Of a stretch of DNA of 64,000 bases, positions 12,886-21,263 are shown in pieces. The notes beneath the pieces were generated by a model. That model saw only the letters and a program-made list of their open reading frames with translations, was not told the origin of the DNA and made no database searches. Made by a program: the position numbers and the translations under genes. This stretch comes from an uncultured Methanocorpusculum sp. (GTDB lineage Archaea > Halobacteriota > Methanomicrobia > Methanomicrobiales > Methanocorpusculaceae). Every line of letters starts with the position of its first letter. The first letter of the stretch is position 1. Location: NCBI RefSeq assembly GCF_963667985.1, contig NZ_OY764081.1, positions 248,001 through 312,000 of the forward strand, given 5' to 3'.

Positions 12886-14796
12886 TCAGACCATCCGGTA
12901 GGTCTCAAGATTCTGGGGTGCCACGGTTTGGATATGGAACTTCTTATAGATGGAACTGGCAAAGTCGATCGTCTTGGACTCTTCACCATGGATCGTAAAG
13001 ACACGCTCGGGTTTCGGCTGAACATACTGAACATAATTCATCAGCTGTTTGCGGTCGGCGTGACCGGAAAATCCTTCCACGGTCTGAATCTCCATATTGA
13101 TAACGATCGTGCCCCGTTTGCCGATCGGGACTTCACGCCAGCCTTTCTGGATACGGCGTCCGTAGGTTCCTTCCGCCTGATATCCGACAAAGACAATCAT
13201 GTTCTTCGGGGACTCTGCAAGGTTGCTTAAATATTCAATCACCGGACCGCCGTTCATCATACCGCTCGTGGAGATAATGACGCATGGGTCTTCGGAGAAG
13301 ATGACGGCCTGACGTTTATCGTAGGAATCGACCTGCTCGAAACAGTCGGCAAGGAACGGATTGTAGTTATCACGGAAGATAAGATTTCGAAGATCGGTGT
13401 TGAGATACTCAGGGTACGCCGTGTGCATCGCGGTTGCTTCCTTGATCATTCCGTCAAGATATACCTTGCATTTCGGGATACGGTTGTTTCTCATACCCTC
13501 TTCGATGGCGAGCATCAGTTCCTGGGATCGTCCGACGGCAAACGCCGGGATCAGAACTTTTCCGCCGCGGCCGAGCGTCTCGTTGATGACCTCATACAGC
13601 CGCTCTTCTGCTTCGACTCTTGAAGGAGAGAAGTCATCCGAACCTCCGTAGGTACTTTCTATAACGAGAGATTCCAGACGCGGGAACTGGGAGACGGCCG
13701 GGTTAAAGAGGCGGCTCTTTCCGTAGAACAGATCTCCGGTAAAGGCAACGTTGTACACGCCGTTTCCGACATTGAAGTGGGCGATCGCGGAGCCGAGGAT
13801 ATGGCCGGCGTTGTGCAGGGTGAGTTTCATGTCGGGGGCGATGTCGGTTACGTCGCCGTAACCAAGAGCTATGGTGTGCTTCACGAATTCACGGATCTCG
13901 TTTGAAGAGTACGGCGGCGCACGATCCTCTTTGTTGTTCACGTCCAGATAATCCAGCTGAAGCATCGTCGCAAGATCGCGGGTCGCGGGCGTTGTATAGA
14001 CCGGACCGTCGTATCCGTATCTGTATAACAGCGGGATAAATGCAGAGTGATCGAGGTGTGCGTGGGTCAAAACGACGGCATCGATATTCGTAAAGGGATA
14101 GATCTCAGGAACATTCAGATACGGCGAGGAGGCAGCGCCGGTTGCTCCGGGGGATTCGCCGCAGTCGATCAGGACTTTGCTTTCCGGCGTGCTCAGGAGA
14201 AATGCCGCACGGCCAACCTGACGGCAGCATCCAAGGGTTGTCAGACGAAGCCACTGATCGTGATCGCGGCCGGTATAGATGGAATCCCGGTGAATCCTCT
14301 TCCCGCATTTACGGAGAAACTCCTTTCTCTCGTCACGGGATTCGCGAAGATACTGACGAACCTGTTTGATCGTCACGGAGGGAATCGGCGGCGTTCTGGC
14401 GGCCTTCGGGGTCCAGCCCGTTTTCATGGTGATGTCCCGAAGCGTCGAGCCGTTCTTTCCGATGACGACGCCGGGCATTTCTGCCTCGATCAAAACCTCC
14501 CCCGTATCGGTATCAAAAAAGATATCCGTGATCCCCGCAGATTCCGGCACAACGGCCTTGATCATAACATAGGCCTCTTCAGTATCTCCAAGAATATTCG
14601 GGCGGACAACGATACGTTTGCGTAAATCGCGGGCAAGCGTTTTGATTAAGTCATGATCCTCGGCAAACCGTTTCGGGTCGTCAGTATATATGACCATCTC
14701 GGGGCCTTCAAATTCAACATCCGTTACGGTAACTCCACGAGGAACTTTTTTATTAATAGTTACTTTGAGTTCTTTGAGTATGTCTTCAACCTGCAT
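12886..14796 (-). CDS. fttA: transcription termination factor FttA (aCPSF1), beta-CASP ribonuclease
   Basis: Archaeal KH-KH-metallo-beta-lactamase/beta-CASP nuclease that cleaves nascent RNA and terminates transcription. The 636-residue product has two N-terminal KH domains (GVVIGKNGSTLRDI near residue 115). It then has the MBL motif THAHLDHSAF, HNAGHILGSA and SGTSG/ISTSGMM-type beta-CASP motifs, and a C-terminal GFSGHADRKQL. The length is standard. The ATG at 14796 (MQVEDILKEL) is preferred over an upstream TTG. It follows psmB by 27 nt. Confidence 0.96.
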   Translation of the reverse strand: MQVEDILKELKVTINKKVPRGVTVTDVEFEGPEMVIYTDDPKRFAEDHDLIKTLARDLRKRIVVRPNILGDTEEAYVMIKAVVPESAGITDIFFDTDTGEVLIEAEMPGVVIGKNGSTLRDITMKTGWTPKAARTPPIPSVTIKQVRQYLRESRDERKEFLRKCGKRIHRDSIYTGRDHDQWLRLTTLGCCRQVGRAAFLLSTPESKVLIDCGESPGATGAASSPYLNVPEIYPFTNIDAVVLTHAHLDHSAFIPLLYRYGYDGPVYTTPATRDLATMLQLDYLDVNNKEDRAPPYSSNEIREFVKHTIALGYGDVTDIAPDMKLTLHNAGHILGSAIAHFNVGNGVYNVAFTGDLFYGKSRLFNPAVSQFPRLESLVIESTYGGSDDFSPSRVEAEERLYEVINETLGRGGKVLIPAFAVGRSQELMLAIEEGMRNNRIPKCKVYLDGMIKEATAMHTAYPEYLNTDLRNLIFRDNYNPFLADCFEQVDSYDKRQAVIFSEDPCVIISTSGMMNGGPVIEYLSNLAESPKNMIVFVGYQAEGTYGRRIQKGWREVPIGKRGTIVINMEIQTVEGFSGHADRKQLMNYVQYVQPKPERVFTIHGEESKTIDFASSIYKKFHIQTVAPQNLETYRMV

Positions 14797-14823
14797 AAAA
14801 TTCGTTTCCAAAAAAAAGTGATA

Positions 14824-15462
14824 TTAATTCGCCGAGGGCAGATACCCGGCTATTTTATCCTCCGGCAGATACTCGAACTTCTCCGGGGTTATGATCACCA
14901 CATTGTATCCCTCTCCGGAAGCCGAGTCCCGAAGCATTGCAGCACGAAGCGCACGTACGGCTAGTTCGATGGCTTCCTGCTCTGTTATATTGGGTTTGAA
15001 CCGATCCTCTAATACACCGTATGCCGTCAGTGAGCCGGATCCGGTAGAGACGAAGTTCTCTTCAAGCGTTGCCCCACCGGCCGCATCGACCGAATAGACC
15101 GAAGGTCCGCTGGTGTCGACACCGCCGACAAGGAGTTGTACATAGTAAGGTGAAAAGCGGTTCTGGTTCAGGTAATTGGAAAGGATCGTCGCCGCCGCAC
15201 CAACGCTGATCTTCTGACCTCTGCGGATCTCGTAGAGATTGCATTCGACATTGATGATTCTGACAAGCTGCTGGGCATCCCCAACCCCACCGGCGATTGT
15301 CATACCGATCTTATCAGTGATGGCATGTACTTTCTTTGCTTTCTTGCTGGCGATCAAGTTACCCATCGTTGCCCGCCTCTCGGTAGCAAGGATGACGCCG
15401 CCGTCGAATACAATACCCACTGTGGTGGTTCCCGTTTTAACGTCCTGGTGTTCTTGTGACAT
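14824..15462 (-). CDS. psmB: proteasome beta subunit
   Basis: Catalytic subunit of the 20S proteasome. The ATG at 15462 has a good GAGGT site 5-6 nt upstream and gives 212 residues. The propeptide of about 11 residues ends in G before the catalytic Thr of TTTVGIVFDGG. Lys of TERRATMGN (the Lys33 region) and the SGSLTAYGVLE and GYNVVIITPE segments are in place. It is the first gene of a probable psmB-fttA unit. Confidence 0.97.
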   Translation of the reverse strand: MSQEHQDVKTGTTTVGIVFDGGVILATERRATMGNLIASKKAKKVHAITDKIGMTIAGGVGDAQQLVRIINVECNLYEIRRGQKISVGAAATILSNYLNQNRFSPYYVQLLVGGVDTSGPSVYSVDAAGGATLEENFVSTGSGSLTAYGVLEDRFKPNITEQEAIELAVRALRAAMLRDSASGEGYNVVIITPEKFEYLPEDKIAGYLPSAN

Positions 15463-15585
15463 GAGAAACCTCAAATTAAGGTACGCTGCAAATTCATAAA
15501 ACACTGTTTTCATTGAAACAGCTAAAAGCGCTAATATTTTAATGTACGCTAAGTATGATAAACTTGCCGACTGGGATTAAAAAAA

Positions 15586-16305
15586 TTACAGAGTCCATGA
15601 CTGCATGTCAAAAGCGGCATGCTCATAGTCCCAGGGTATTTTATGGCTCATATGAACGCACCAGAACTCTTTTGGAGCCAGATTATGGGCAAGTCGTTCG
15701 GCATCCTCGATGTTCATGTGCTTGGAGATGTTGACTCCCGGCGGGAATATGCCGTCGAGCAGTAAAAGATCGGCACCTTTCATCTGTTCGAGAGATTCAT
15801 TGGAAAGTTCGGTACGTGTATCGCAGGAGTAGACGAACGTTTTGCCGTCGGCAGTGATCCTAACACCGTAGGTCGGGGTGTCGTGAACGACGGGAAAGAG
15901 TGTTACTTCCATCCCGCATATCTCGATTGATTCAAACGGACGGACCGGATGTTCTTCGTGACGAATGAAGCAGAAGATTCCCCCGCAGTACTCCAGCACC
16001 TCAGGCGCCCCATACACTGAAATTGGTTCCCGCTGGACCCGGTAAAAATCGCCGAACCCCATGAAATGATCATAATGACCATGGGTCCAGATGACGGCGT
16101 CGATCCGCGGAGAGTCGGCGGCCAGTAACTGGGCACGCATATCCGGGCCGGTGTCGATCAAAAGATGCTGACCTTTGTGCTCGATTAAGAGCGACGTTCG
16201 AAACCGCTGTTTTCCCTTTTCCTTTGCTTCACGGCAGACCGGGCAGTCGCAGCCGATCTTCGGCGTGCCGACAACGTCTCCGGTTCCAAGAGCCGTAACC
16301 TTCAT
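15586..16305 (-). CDS. MBL-fold phosphodiesterase, PhnP-like
   Basis: A 239-residue metallo-beta-lactamase-fold hydrolase. It has the zinc motif THGHYDHFMG near residue 78 and further ligands at VVHDTP and CDTRTEL. An N-terminal CDCPVC cluster is typical of the PhnP subfamily (phosphoribosyl 1,2-cyclic phosphate phosphodiesterase and relatives). The ATG at 16305 overlaps the stop of the upstream AAA ATPase (TGATG), so the two are translationally coupled. The natural substrate cannot be told from the sequence. Confidence 0.8.
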   Translation of the reverse strand: MKVTALGTGDVVGTPKIGCDCPVCREAKEKGKQRFRTSLLIEHKGQHLLIDTGPDMRAQLLAADSPRIDAVIWTHGHYDHFMGFGDFYRVQREPISVYGAPEVLEYCGGIFCFIRHEEHPVRPFESIEICGMEVTLFPVVHDTPTYGVRITADGKTFVYSCDTRTELSNESLEQMKGADLLLLDGIFPPGVNISKHMNIEDAERLAHNLAPKEFWCVHMSHKIPWDYEHAAFDMQSWTL

Positions 16306-17588
16306 CAGGCGCACCCGCTCCGAACCAGATTTCTCCGGTTGACCAGTTCCATTCCTGCATTGACGTCGGCCTCGTTGATCTCCTTTCTGCCTGAAAGAAG
16401 AGCCGAGACGATCGCTTCAGTGAGCATCATACGCAGATCGGCTCCCGAAAAGCCCTCTGTCCGTGCCGCAAGCGTGGTGAAGTCGATCGTGCAGGGAATA
16501 TCGGAGGCAACATGATTCAGGATCGCTTCCCGCATGCCTGCATCGGGAAGAGTGAAGGTGACGACCTCGTCGAACCGGCGCCAGGCAGCTTCATCGAGCA
16601 TTCCTGCATGGTTTGTGGCACCGATCAGCAGAACCTTGTCTTTGATCAGATTGATGTGGTCGATACATTTGAGAAGGGTATTGACTCCCCTTTTCATCGT
16701 GCCGTTGTCGTCGGAGATACGGGTCTTGGCAATGTAATCGAACTCGTCGATGAAGAGAATACACGGTGCGATCTTCTTTGCAAGATCGAATATCCGGTCG
16801 ATGTTCTTCGACGTCTCGCCGAGATACTGGGAAGTGATCATCGAAAGACGGACCTCGAGAACCGGCATATGGACCGAACGCGATAACGCGAGGGCAAACG
16901 AGGTTTTACCGGTTCCAGGCGGACCCACCAGAAGGATACGGCCGAGTTCATAGATGCGGTGGCTTCTCAGGAAATCCTGATTTTCGAGGGATATCTGAAC
17001 TTTTCTCACGATCCCCAGCTGATCAGGGGTGCATACCAGATCCGAGAGAGAGAACTCGATCTCTTCCGGGGCATACGGGACGACGAGTTCGGCGGCCTCT
17101 TTGAACGACTCAGATTTATCTGTGATCGAAGCAAGTTTACCGGTCAGATACGCGGTTGTATCTTCAAAGAGAGGAATATTTTCCCGAGCTTTTTTGTAGT
17201 TGACCTCGGTTTCTCCAGCGGTCTCCAGAGCAAGCGTGAGGGCAGGATTCTGCATGAGTTTTGCAGGCCCCGCGTGCCGGAAATACCATTTCAGCGCCGG
17301 AGTGAAGGCAGTGACCGAAAACTGTCCAAGATCGTTACATAAGAGATACGAATTTTTCTCGTCCTGAATTATGCGGCGGGCGGGAAGATTCGGGAGATAG
17401 GATTTTAACACGCCCTCCTTTATCACAACAGGCCGGGCGATGACCCCGGGAGATTCGGTACAGAACATCTGCCTGATGGCTAAGGGGAGATCATTGACCT
17501 CTAAGGCAGGATTAGTGTTCACCACTTCTGCAGTAAGAACGATTTCGGTCAACTGCAGAAGTCCCGGGTCTATTGATATTGAATCCAT
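16305..17588 (-). CDS. AAA-family ATPase
   Basis: A 427-residue protein from the ATG at 17588. About 200 residues at the N-terminus resemble no domain I can name. A single AAA module follows with Walker A LLVGPPGTGKTSFAL near residue 220, Walker B ILFIDEFDYIA, the sensor region LLIGATNHAG, and the C-terminal lid FSGADLRMMLTEAI. It resembles the proteasomal/FtsH-type AAA group but is single-module. Downstream is the coupled MBL phosphodiesterase; the proteasome beta gene lies beyond. The role may be protein or RNP remodelling, by inference only. Confidence 0.8.
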   Translation of the reverse strand: MDSISIDPGLLQLTEIVLTAEVVNTNPALEVNDLPLAIRQMFCTESPGVIARPVVIKEGVLKSYLPNLPARRIIQDEKNSYLLCNDLGQFSVTAFTPALKWYFRHAGPAKLMQNPALTLALETAGETEVNYKKARENIPLFEDTTAYLTGKLASITDKSESFKEAAELVVPYAPEEIEFSLSDLVCTPDQLGIVRKVQISLENQDFLRSHRIYELGRILLVGPPGTGKTSFALALSRSVHMPVLEVRLSMITSQYLGETSKNIDRIFDLAKKIAPCILFIDEFDYIAKTRISDDNGTMKRGVNTLLKCIDHINLIKDKVLLIGATNHAGMLDEAAWRRFDEVVTFTLPDAGMREAILNHVASDIPCTIDFTTLAARTEGFSGADLRMMLTEAIVSALLSGRKEINEADVNAGMELVNRRNLVRSGCA

Positions 17589-17695
17589 AATGGTCCATAT
17601 ATATGGGTGTGAAAAAAGTATAAGCCTTCGTGTGATGGATGCATTCACCAAGAGGAGCATAGTATTTCAGCTCAGGCAACCAAACTCATAGAATA

Positions 17696-18472
17696 ATGAC
17701 TGAACATCCGCAGGTTTCTGACATCCTCAATCAGGTAAAGGATGGAATACTTGACCCGGCGACTGCAGAAAAGAGGCTGACGGCCCTGGCAGTAACCCGG
17801 GTCGGCGATGTGGCAAATTTAGATATGGAACGATGCAGCAGATGCGGAATGCCCGAGGTCGTTCTGGCCGAAGGAAAGGATACCGACTCGCTTGTTAAAA
17901 TTATGCACAGTTATGTGCTGGCATCCGGCCGGTGCATCGCATCACGCATCACCGCAGATCAGATAACAGCGGTGTGCAAAAACCTCCCGATGGGAGTTAC
18001 CGCCGAGATCAGAGAGCCTGGAGGTGTGCTGATTCTTTCAGACGGCACTCTCCCGACCCCCTCGGGCGGTACTGTCGGTATTGTGACGGCAGGAACATCC
18101 GACATCCGGGTCGCCGAAGAGGCACGGGCGATAGCTGAAGAGATGGGAGCAAAAGTTCTCGCATCATTCGATGTGGGGGTTGCCGGCATCCACCGGCTGA
18201 TCCCTGCTTTGGAAAAACTTCGGGAGGCGGATGTGTATGTTGTGTGTGCCGGGAGAGAGGGAACGCTTCCTTCCGTCGTTGCGGGTCTCGTCGACAAGCC
18301 GGTGATCGGCGTTCCGGTAAGTACAGGATACGGATATATGGGTCAGGGGGCAGCGGCTCTTGCCAGCATGCTTCAGTCGTGTGCCGTTATTACAGTGGTC
18401 AACATCGACGCAGGATTTACCGCAGGAGTGTTCGCTGCCAGGATCGCGGCACTGATCGGAGGGAAAAAATGA
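17696..18472 (+). CDS. larB: pyridinium-3,5-biscarboxylic acid mononucleotide synthase-like (LarB)
   Basis: A PurE-like carboxylase family protein; characterised LarB carboxylates nicotinic acid adenine dinucleotide in nickel-pincer cofactor synthesis. The 258-residue product has the LarB N-terminal segment and the PurE-like core: [45 protein letters not shown] and [18 protein letters not shown]. The next gene makes NAD from NMN and overlaps by 4 nt (ATGA), so pyridine nucleotide metabolism links the pair. No larC or larE is in the window. Whether this host makes the pincer cofactor is unknown. Confidence 0.85.
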   Translation: MTEHPQVSDILNQVKDGILDPATAEKRLTALAVTRVGDVANLDMERCSRCGMPEVVLAEGKDTDSLVKIMHSYVLASGRCIASRITADQITAVCKNLPMGVTAEIREPGGVLILSDGTLPTPSGGTVGIVTAGTSDIRVAEEARAIAEEMGAKVLASFDVGVAGIHRLIPALEKLREADVYVVCAGREGTLPSVVAGLVDKPVIGVPVSTGYGYMGQGAAALASMLQSCAVITVVNIDAGFTAGVFAARIAALIGGKK

Positions 18473-18975
18473 AACGGGGCTTATATGTTGGACGGTTCCA
18501 GCCTTTTCACAACGGCCATAAGGCAGTGATCGACGGCCTGGCACAGGAAGTGGACGAACTGATCATCGGTATCGGTAGTGCAGACATCAGCCATGACATC
18601 AGACATCCATTTACCGCGGGCGAACGGGTGCTGATGATCACAAGAGCAATGAATGGTTTGGACATTCCGTTTTACGTCATCCCTCTCGAAGATGTAAAAA
18701 GAAATGCCCTCTGGGTAGCCCATGTCAAATCGATGGTCCCACCATTTGATACGGTATACACCTCCAACCCCCTGGTGATCCAGCTCTTCAAGGAAGCCGG
18801 AATCCCGGTGCTTTCACCCCCCATGTATCTTCGGGAGAGTTTATCCGGAACTGCGGTCCGGAAAAAAATGTATCACGGAGAAGCCTGGGAAGAGTATGTA
18901 CCAAAGGAAGTTGTCTCTGTTGTCAGGGAGATCCATGGGATCGAACGCATGCAGCAGATCGCCAAAAGCGACTGA
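18469..18975 (+). CDS. nadM: nicotinamide-nucleotide adenylyltransferase
   Basis: Joins NMN and ATP to NAD in the archaeal NAD pathway. The 168-residue product starts [17 protein letters not shown], carrying the nucleotidyltransferase [10 protein letters not shown] motif, and has the second motif SGTAVRKKM near residue 136. The length matches archaeal NadM. The start is the ATG that overlaps the larB stop; longer in-frame versions only read through larB. Confidence 0.96.
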   Translation: MKRGLYVGRFQPFHNGHKAVIDGLAQEVDELIIGIGSADISHDIRHPFTAGERVLMITRAMNGLDIPFYVIPLEDVKRNALWVAHVKSMVPPFDTVYTSNPLVIQLFKEAGIPVLSPPMYLRESLSGTAVRKKMYHGEAWEEYVPKEVVSVVREIHGIERMQQIAKSD

Positions 18976-19011
18976 AATATTTTCCAAACATCTTTTTTGA
19001 GCTAAGAGTTC

Positions 19012-19072
19012 CAAAAAACGTTTGCGGCGGGTCATGATCGACCCGCAAAACGGAAAAACACTCTTTTTTTTA
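19012..19072. terminator. bidirectional terminator
   Basis: A hairpin at about 19021-19049 (TTTGC and GGGTC pairing with GACCC and GCAAA around ATGATC) has T-runs on both sides: plus-strand Ts at 19062-19071 and an A-run at 19015-19020. It serves the convergent nadM and the gene at 19070. Confidence 0.6.
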
Positions 19073-20047
19073 TGTAATTACATTTATCCAGAGGTGCAGG
19101 TCACGATACGCGGCCGCCATCTTATCCTCGGCCGAGGCCCCGATATCTGGTACCGTTTCATTATACAAAAGGAACTCCAGACGGTTGTACTCGGTATCGT
19201 ATATCGTAAAATTGTACATCTCCAGATACGTCGAGTTATCGGCGACGTCTACCGAAAAGCGATCAAGGACCTTCGATGCATATATGACCGATGAGTTCGT
19301 CGTCGAGTCCCAGTCCGCGTTCAAAAGCAGGGTCTCAACCGTATAGGTGACGTTTCGATACTCGTGACTCCCGATCCCGATCCAGACGAACTGCTCCGTG
19401 CCGGCAAAAAACTTCTCGGGATAGTCATCTGCCATTTTATCCGCCCCTAAGATATAGAACTCGGTAAACTTCTCGCCGTCTTTCGGGAACGCGATCACAT
19501 AAACCGTGGTCACGGCGGCCGCAACAATCGCCGCGATAAGGATCCAGGAAAGTACCTTGTCAAGTTTTGAACTGTCCTTTGGGAAGAATTCGGTTTTGAG
19601 TGTTGGTTTTACCTGCTCGAACGGAACAGAAAACCGTTCATCCTCGGAAACCGACGCACGCCTGTATACCGTGATGATCATCATCGCAAGAATAAAGATC
19701 ACATGGGAGGTGACGATCGGATCGAGTCTGATCCCAAACGGCGTATAATTCAGAACAAGACCGATCAGCGGAACGACCGCAATAGAAAGACCGACCGACA
19801 AAGCAAACCTCTCGATTCCGTCGATCGACTTCTTTTCTGGAAACATTACTGCGATAAGAACATACCCCGGAATAAAAAGGATCACCGGAACTGAAAATAT
19901 CACTCTAAGAAATGTATCGTTTATGACCGGAACATAGATCATAGCAACCGTAAGCGCAACCCAAACCAGGATCAACGCCAGATCCTTGGGGAAATTTTTC
20001 GGGTCTGCCATACTGGCAAGCGTTGCAGATATGTCTTTTTCCGGCAT
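19070..20047 (-). CDS. DUF1616 family membrane protein
   Basis: A 325-residue protein. Four hydrophobic helices lie in the first half (DLALILVWVALTVAMIYVPV, FSVPVILFIPGYVLIAVMF, a helix ending in LIGLVLNYTPFGI, HVIFILAMMIITVY). A further transmembrane segment (about 170-190) follows. The final ~130 residues are extracytoplasmic, with features such as ILGADKMADDYPE and several possible N-glycosylation sequons. This is the layout of the DUF1616 family, found in many archaea near S-layer and glycan genes. Its function is unproven. A 73-nt gap separates it from the TPR gene. Confidence 0.8.
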   Translation of the reverse strand: MPEKDISATLASMADPKNFPKDLALILVWVALTVAMIYVPVINDTFLRVIFSVPVILFIPGYVLIAVMFPEKKSIDGIERFALSVGLSIAVVPLIGLVLNYTPFGIRLDPIVTSHVIFILAMMIITVYRRASVSEDERFSVPFEQVKPTLKTEFFPKDSSKLDKVLSWILIAAIVAAAVTTVYVIAFPKDGEKFTEFYILGADKMADDYPEKFFAGTEQFVWIGIGSHEYRNVTYTVETLLLNADWDSTTNSSVIYASKVLDRFSVDVADNSTYLEMYNFTIYDTEYNRLEFLLYNETVPDIGASAEDKMAAAYRDLHLWINVIT

Positions 20048-20120
20048 GTGTAGTGGTATTATTTGCAGGGAAGGATTATCAGTATTGTGTCTGGTTTTCT
20101 GCTTATTAGCAGGATATTAC

Positions 20121-21134
20121 TCAGGCTGACGGGGGAAATGCCGCATCAAGTGCAGCGGTCTTCAGACTTTTATGCAGTTTGTCCGCCCAGGGAAGTTCAC
20201 GGATCGCGGCAGATGCCTTTGCCATTTCAAAAAATGCATTTGCCTCCTCAAGACGATCGAGTTTCAGCAGATCGTAGGCGATCCCAACCCACGCATCGGC
20301 ATGGACGCTTCGAAGTTCAAGGGCCTTGGTGTAATACGTGATCGAAGCATCATACATCCCAAGATTCGTCAGATGATCTGCCATCTGCAAAAGAAACGCA
20401 AAATCACGTGGATCAAATTGTGCCGCCGCGGCAAACTGTTCGAGTGCTTTGGGCGTATCATTCAGTTTATAGAGGGTCTCCCCCAGACGCAGGTGGATCT
20501 GGGCATTTTCTTCAAACGCAAGAGCCTGCAAAAATGCCTCCTTTGCCTCTTCATACTTTTCGCACCGGAAAAGGACATCGGCATATTTGAACCAGGCAGA
20601 CGCATCGGGGTGTTCATCGATCACTTTTTTGCGCAGCGTCAGTTCTTTGCCGATGCACATTTTTTCTTCAGCATCTCTGCTTAGATGATGGTGGACGGTG
20701 GCCATCCGTTTATAGAGGCCGGGTTCATCAGGATGGCTCAATGCAAGAAGAGTATAGAGAACAAGAGCCTCGTCGTATTTTCCAAGATACCCGAGCATAT
20801 CGCCGACCAGATACTGATGACGCAGATTGCCCGATATTTTTGCACCCTTTTCAAAAAGGATCTTTGCATCCGAAAACTGGTGGATATCTGCATACGCCGA
20901 GCCGAGAGCCACGAGATATTCAGGATTTTCAGGGTCAAAACTCAGAGCCGACTCGTATGCATCGATCGCATCATAAAAGTTTTTTTGGGCAGTGAGAACA
21001 TCCCCCAGTAATATCCAGACCGGGGCATTCTTTGGATCTTCTTCCAGATATTTGCGATAGAGATCCAGGGCTGCATCATAATCATGAAGAACGGTTTTTT
21101 CTTTGGCACTTTGAATCAAAGATGAATCTGCCAT
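20121..21134 (-). CDS. tetratricopeptide repeat protein
   Basis: A 337-residue soluble protein made almost entirely of TPR units. About eight repeats of 34 residues show the usual W-LG-Y-G-A-P pattern (for example VWILLGDVLTAQKNFYDAID and YLVALGSAYADIHQFSDAKI). It is an alpha-solenoid scaffold for protein contacts; the partner is unknown. No signal peptide is seen. It is followed on the same strand by the DUF1616 gene. Confidence 0.85.
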   Translation of the reverse strand: MADSSLIQSAKEKTVLHDYDAALDLYRKYLEEDPKNAPVWILLGDVLTAQKNFYDAIDAYESALSFDPENPEYLVALGSAYADIHQFSDAKILFEKGAKISGNLRHQYLVGDMLGYLGKYDEALVLYTLLALSHPDEPGLYKRMATVHHHLSRDAEEKMCIGKELTLRKKVIDEHPDASAWFKYADVLFRCEKYEEAKEAFLQALAFEENAQIHLRLGETLYKLNDTPKALEQFAAAAQFDPRDFAFLLQMADHLTNLGMYDASITYYTKALELRSVHADAWVGIAYDLLKLDRLEEANAFFEMAKASAAIRELPWADKLHKSLKTAALDAAFPPSA

Positions 21135-21263
21135 ATGGGGTATTATTGACCGTAACAGAGGATATACCTGACGTCTTGAAAAGAGAACAAGTCTCTCGGC
21201 ATCTTCGCTGACAGGAAATAGCTACAGCCGAAAAAATGAATCAATGTGCCCTGCACAAAAAAA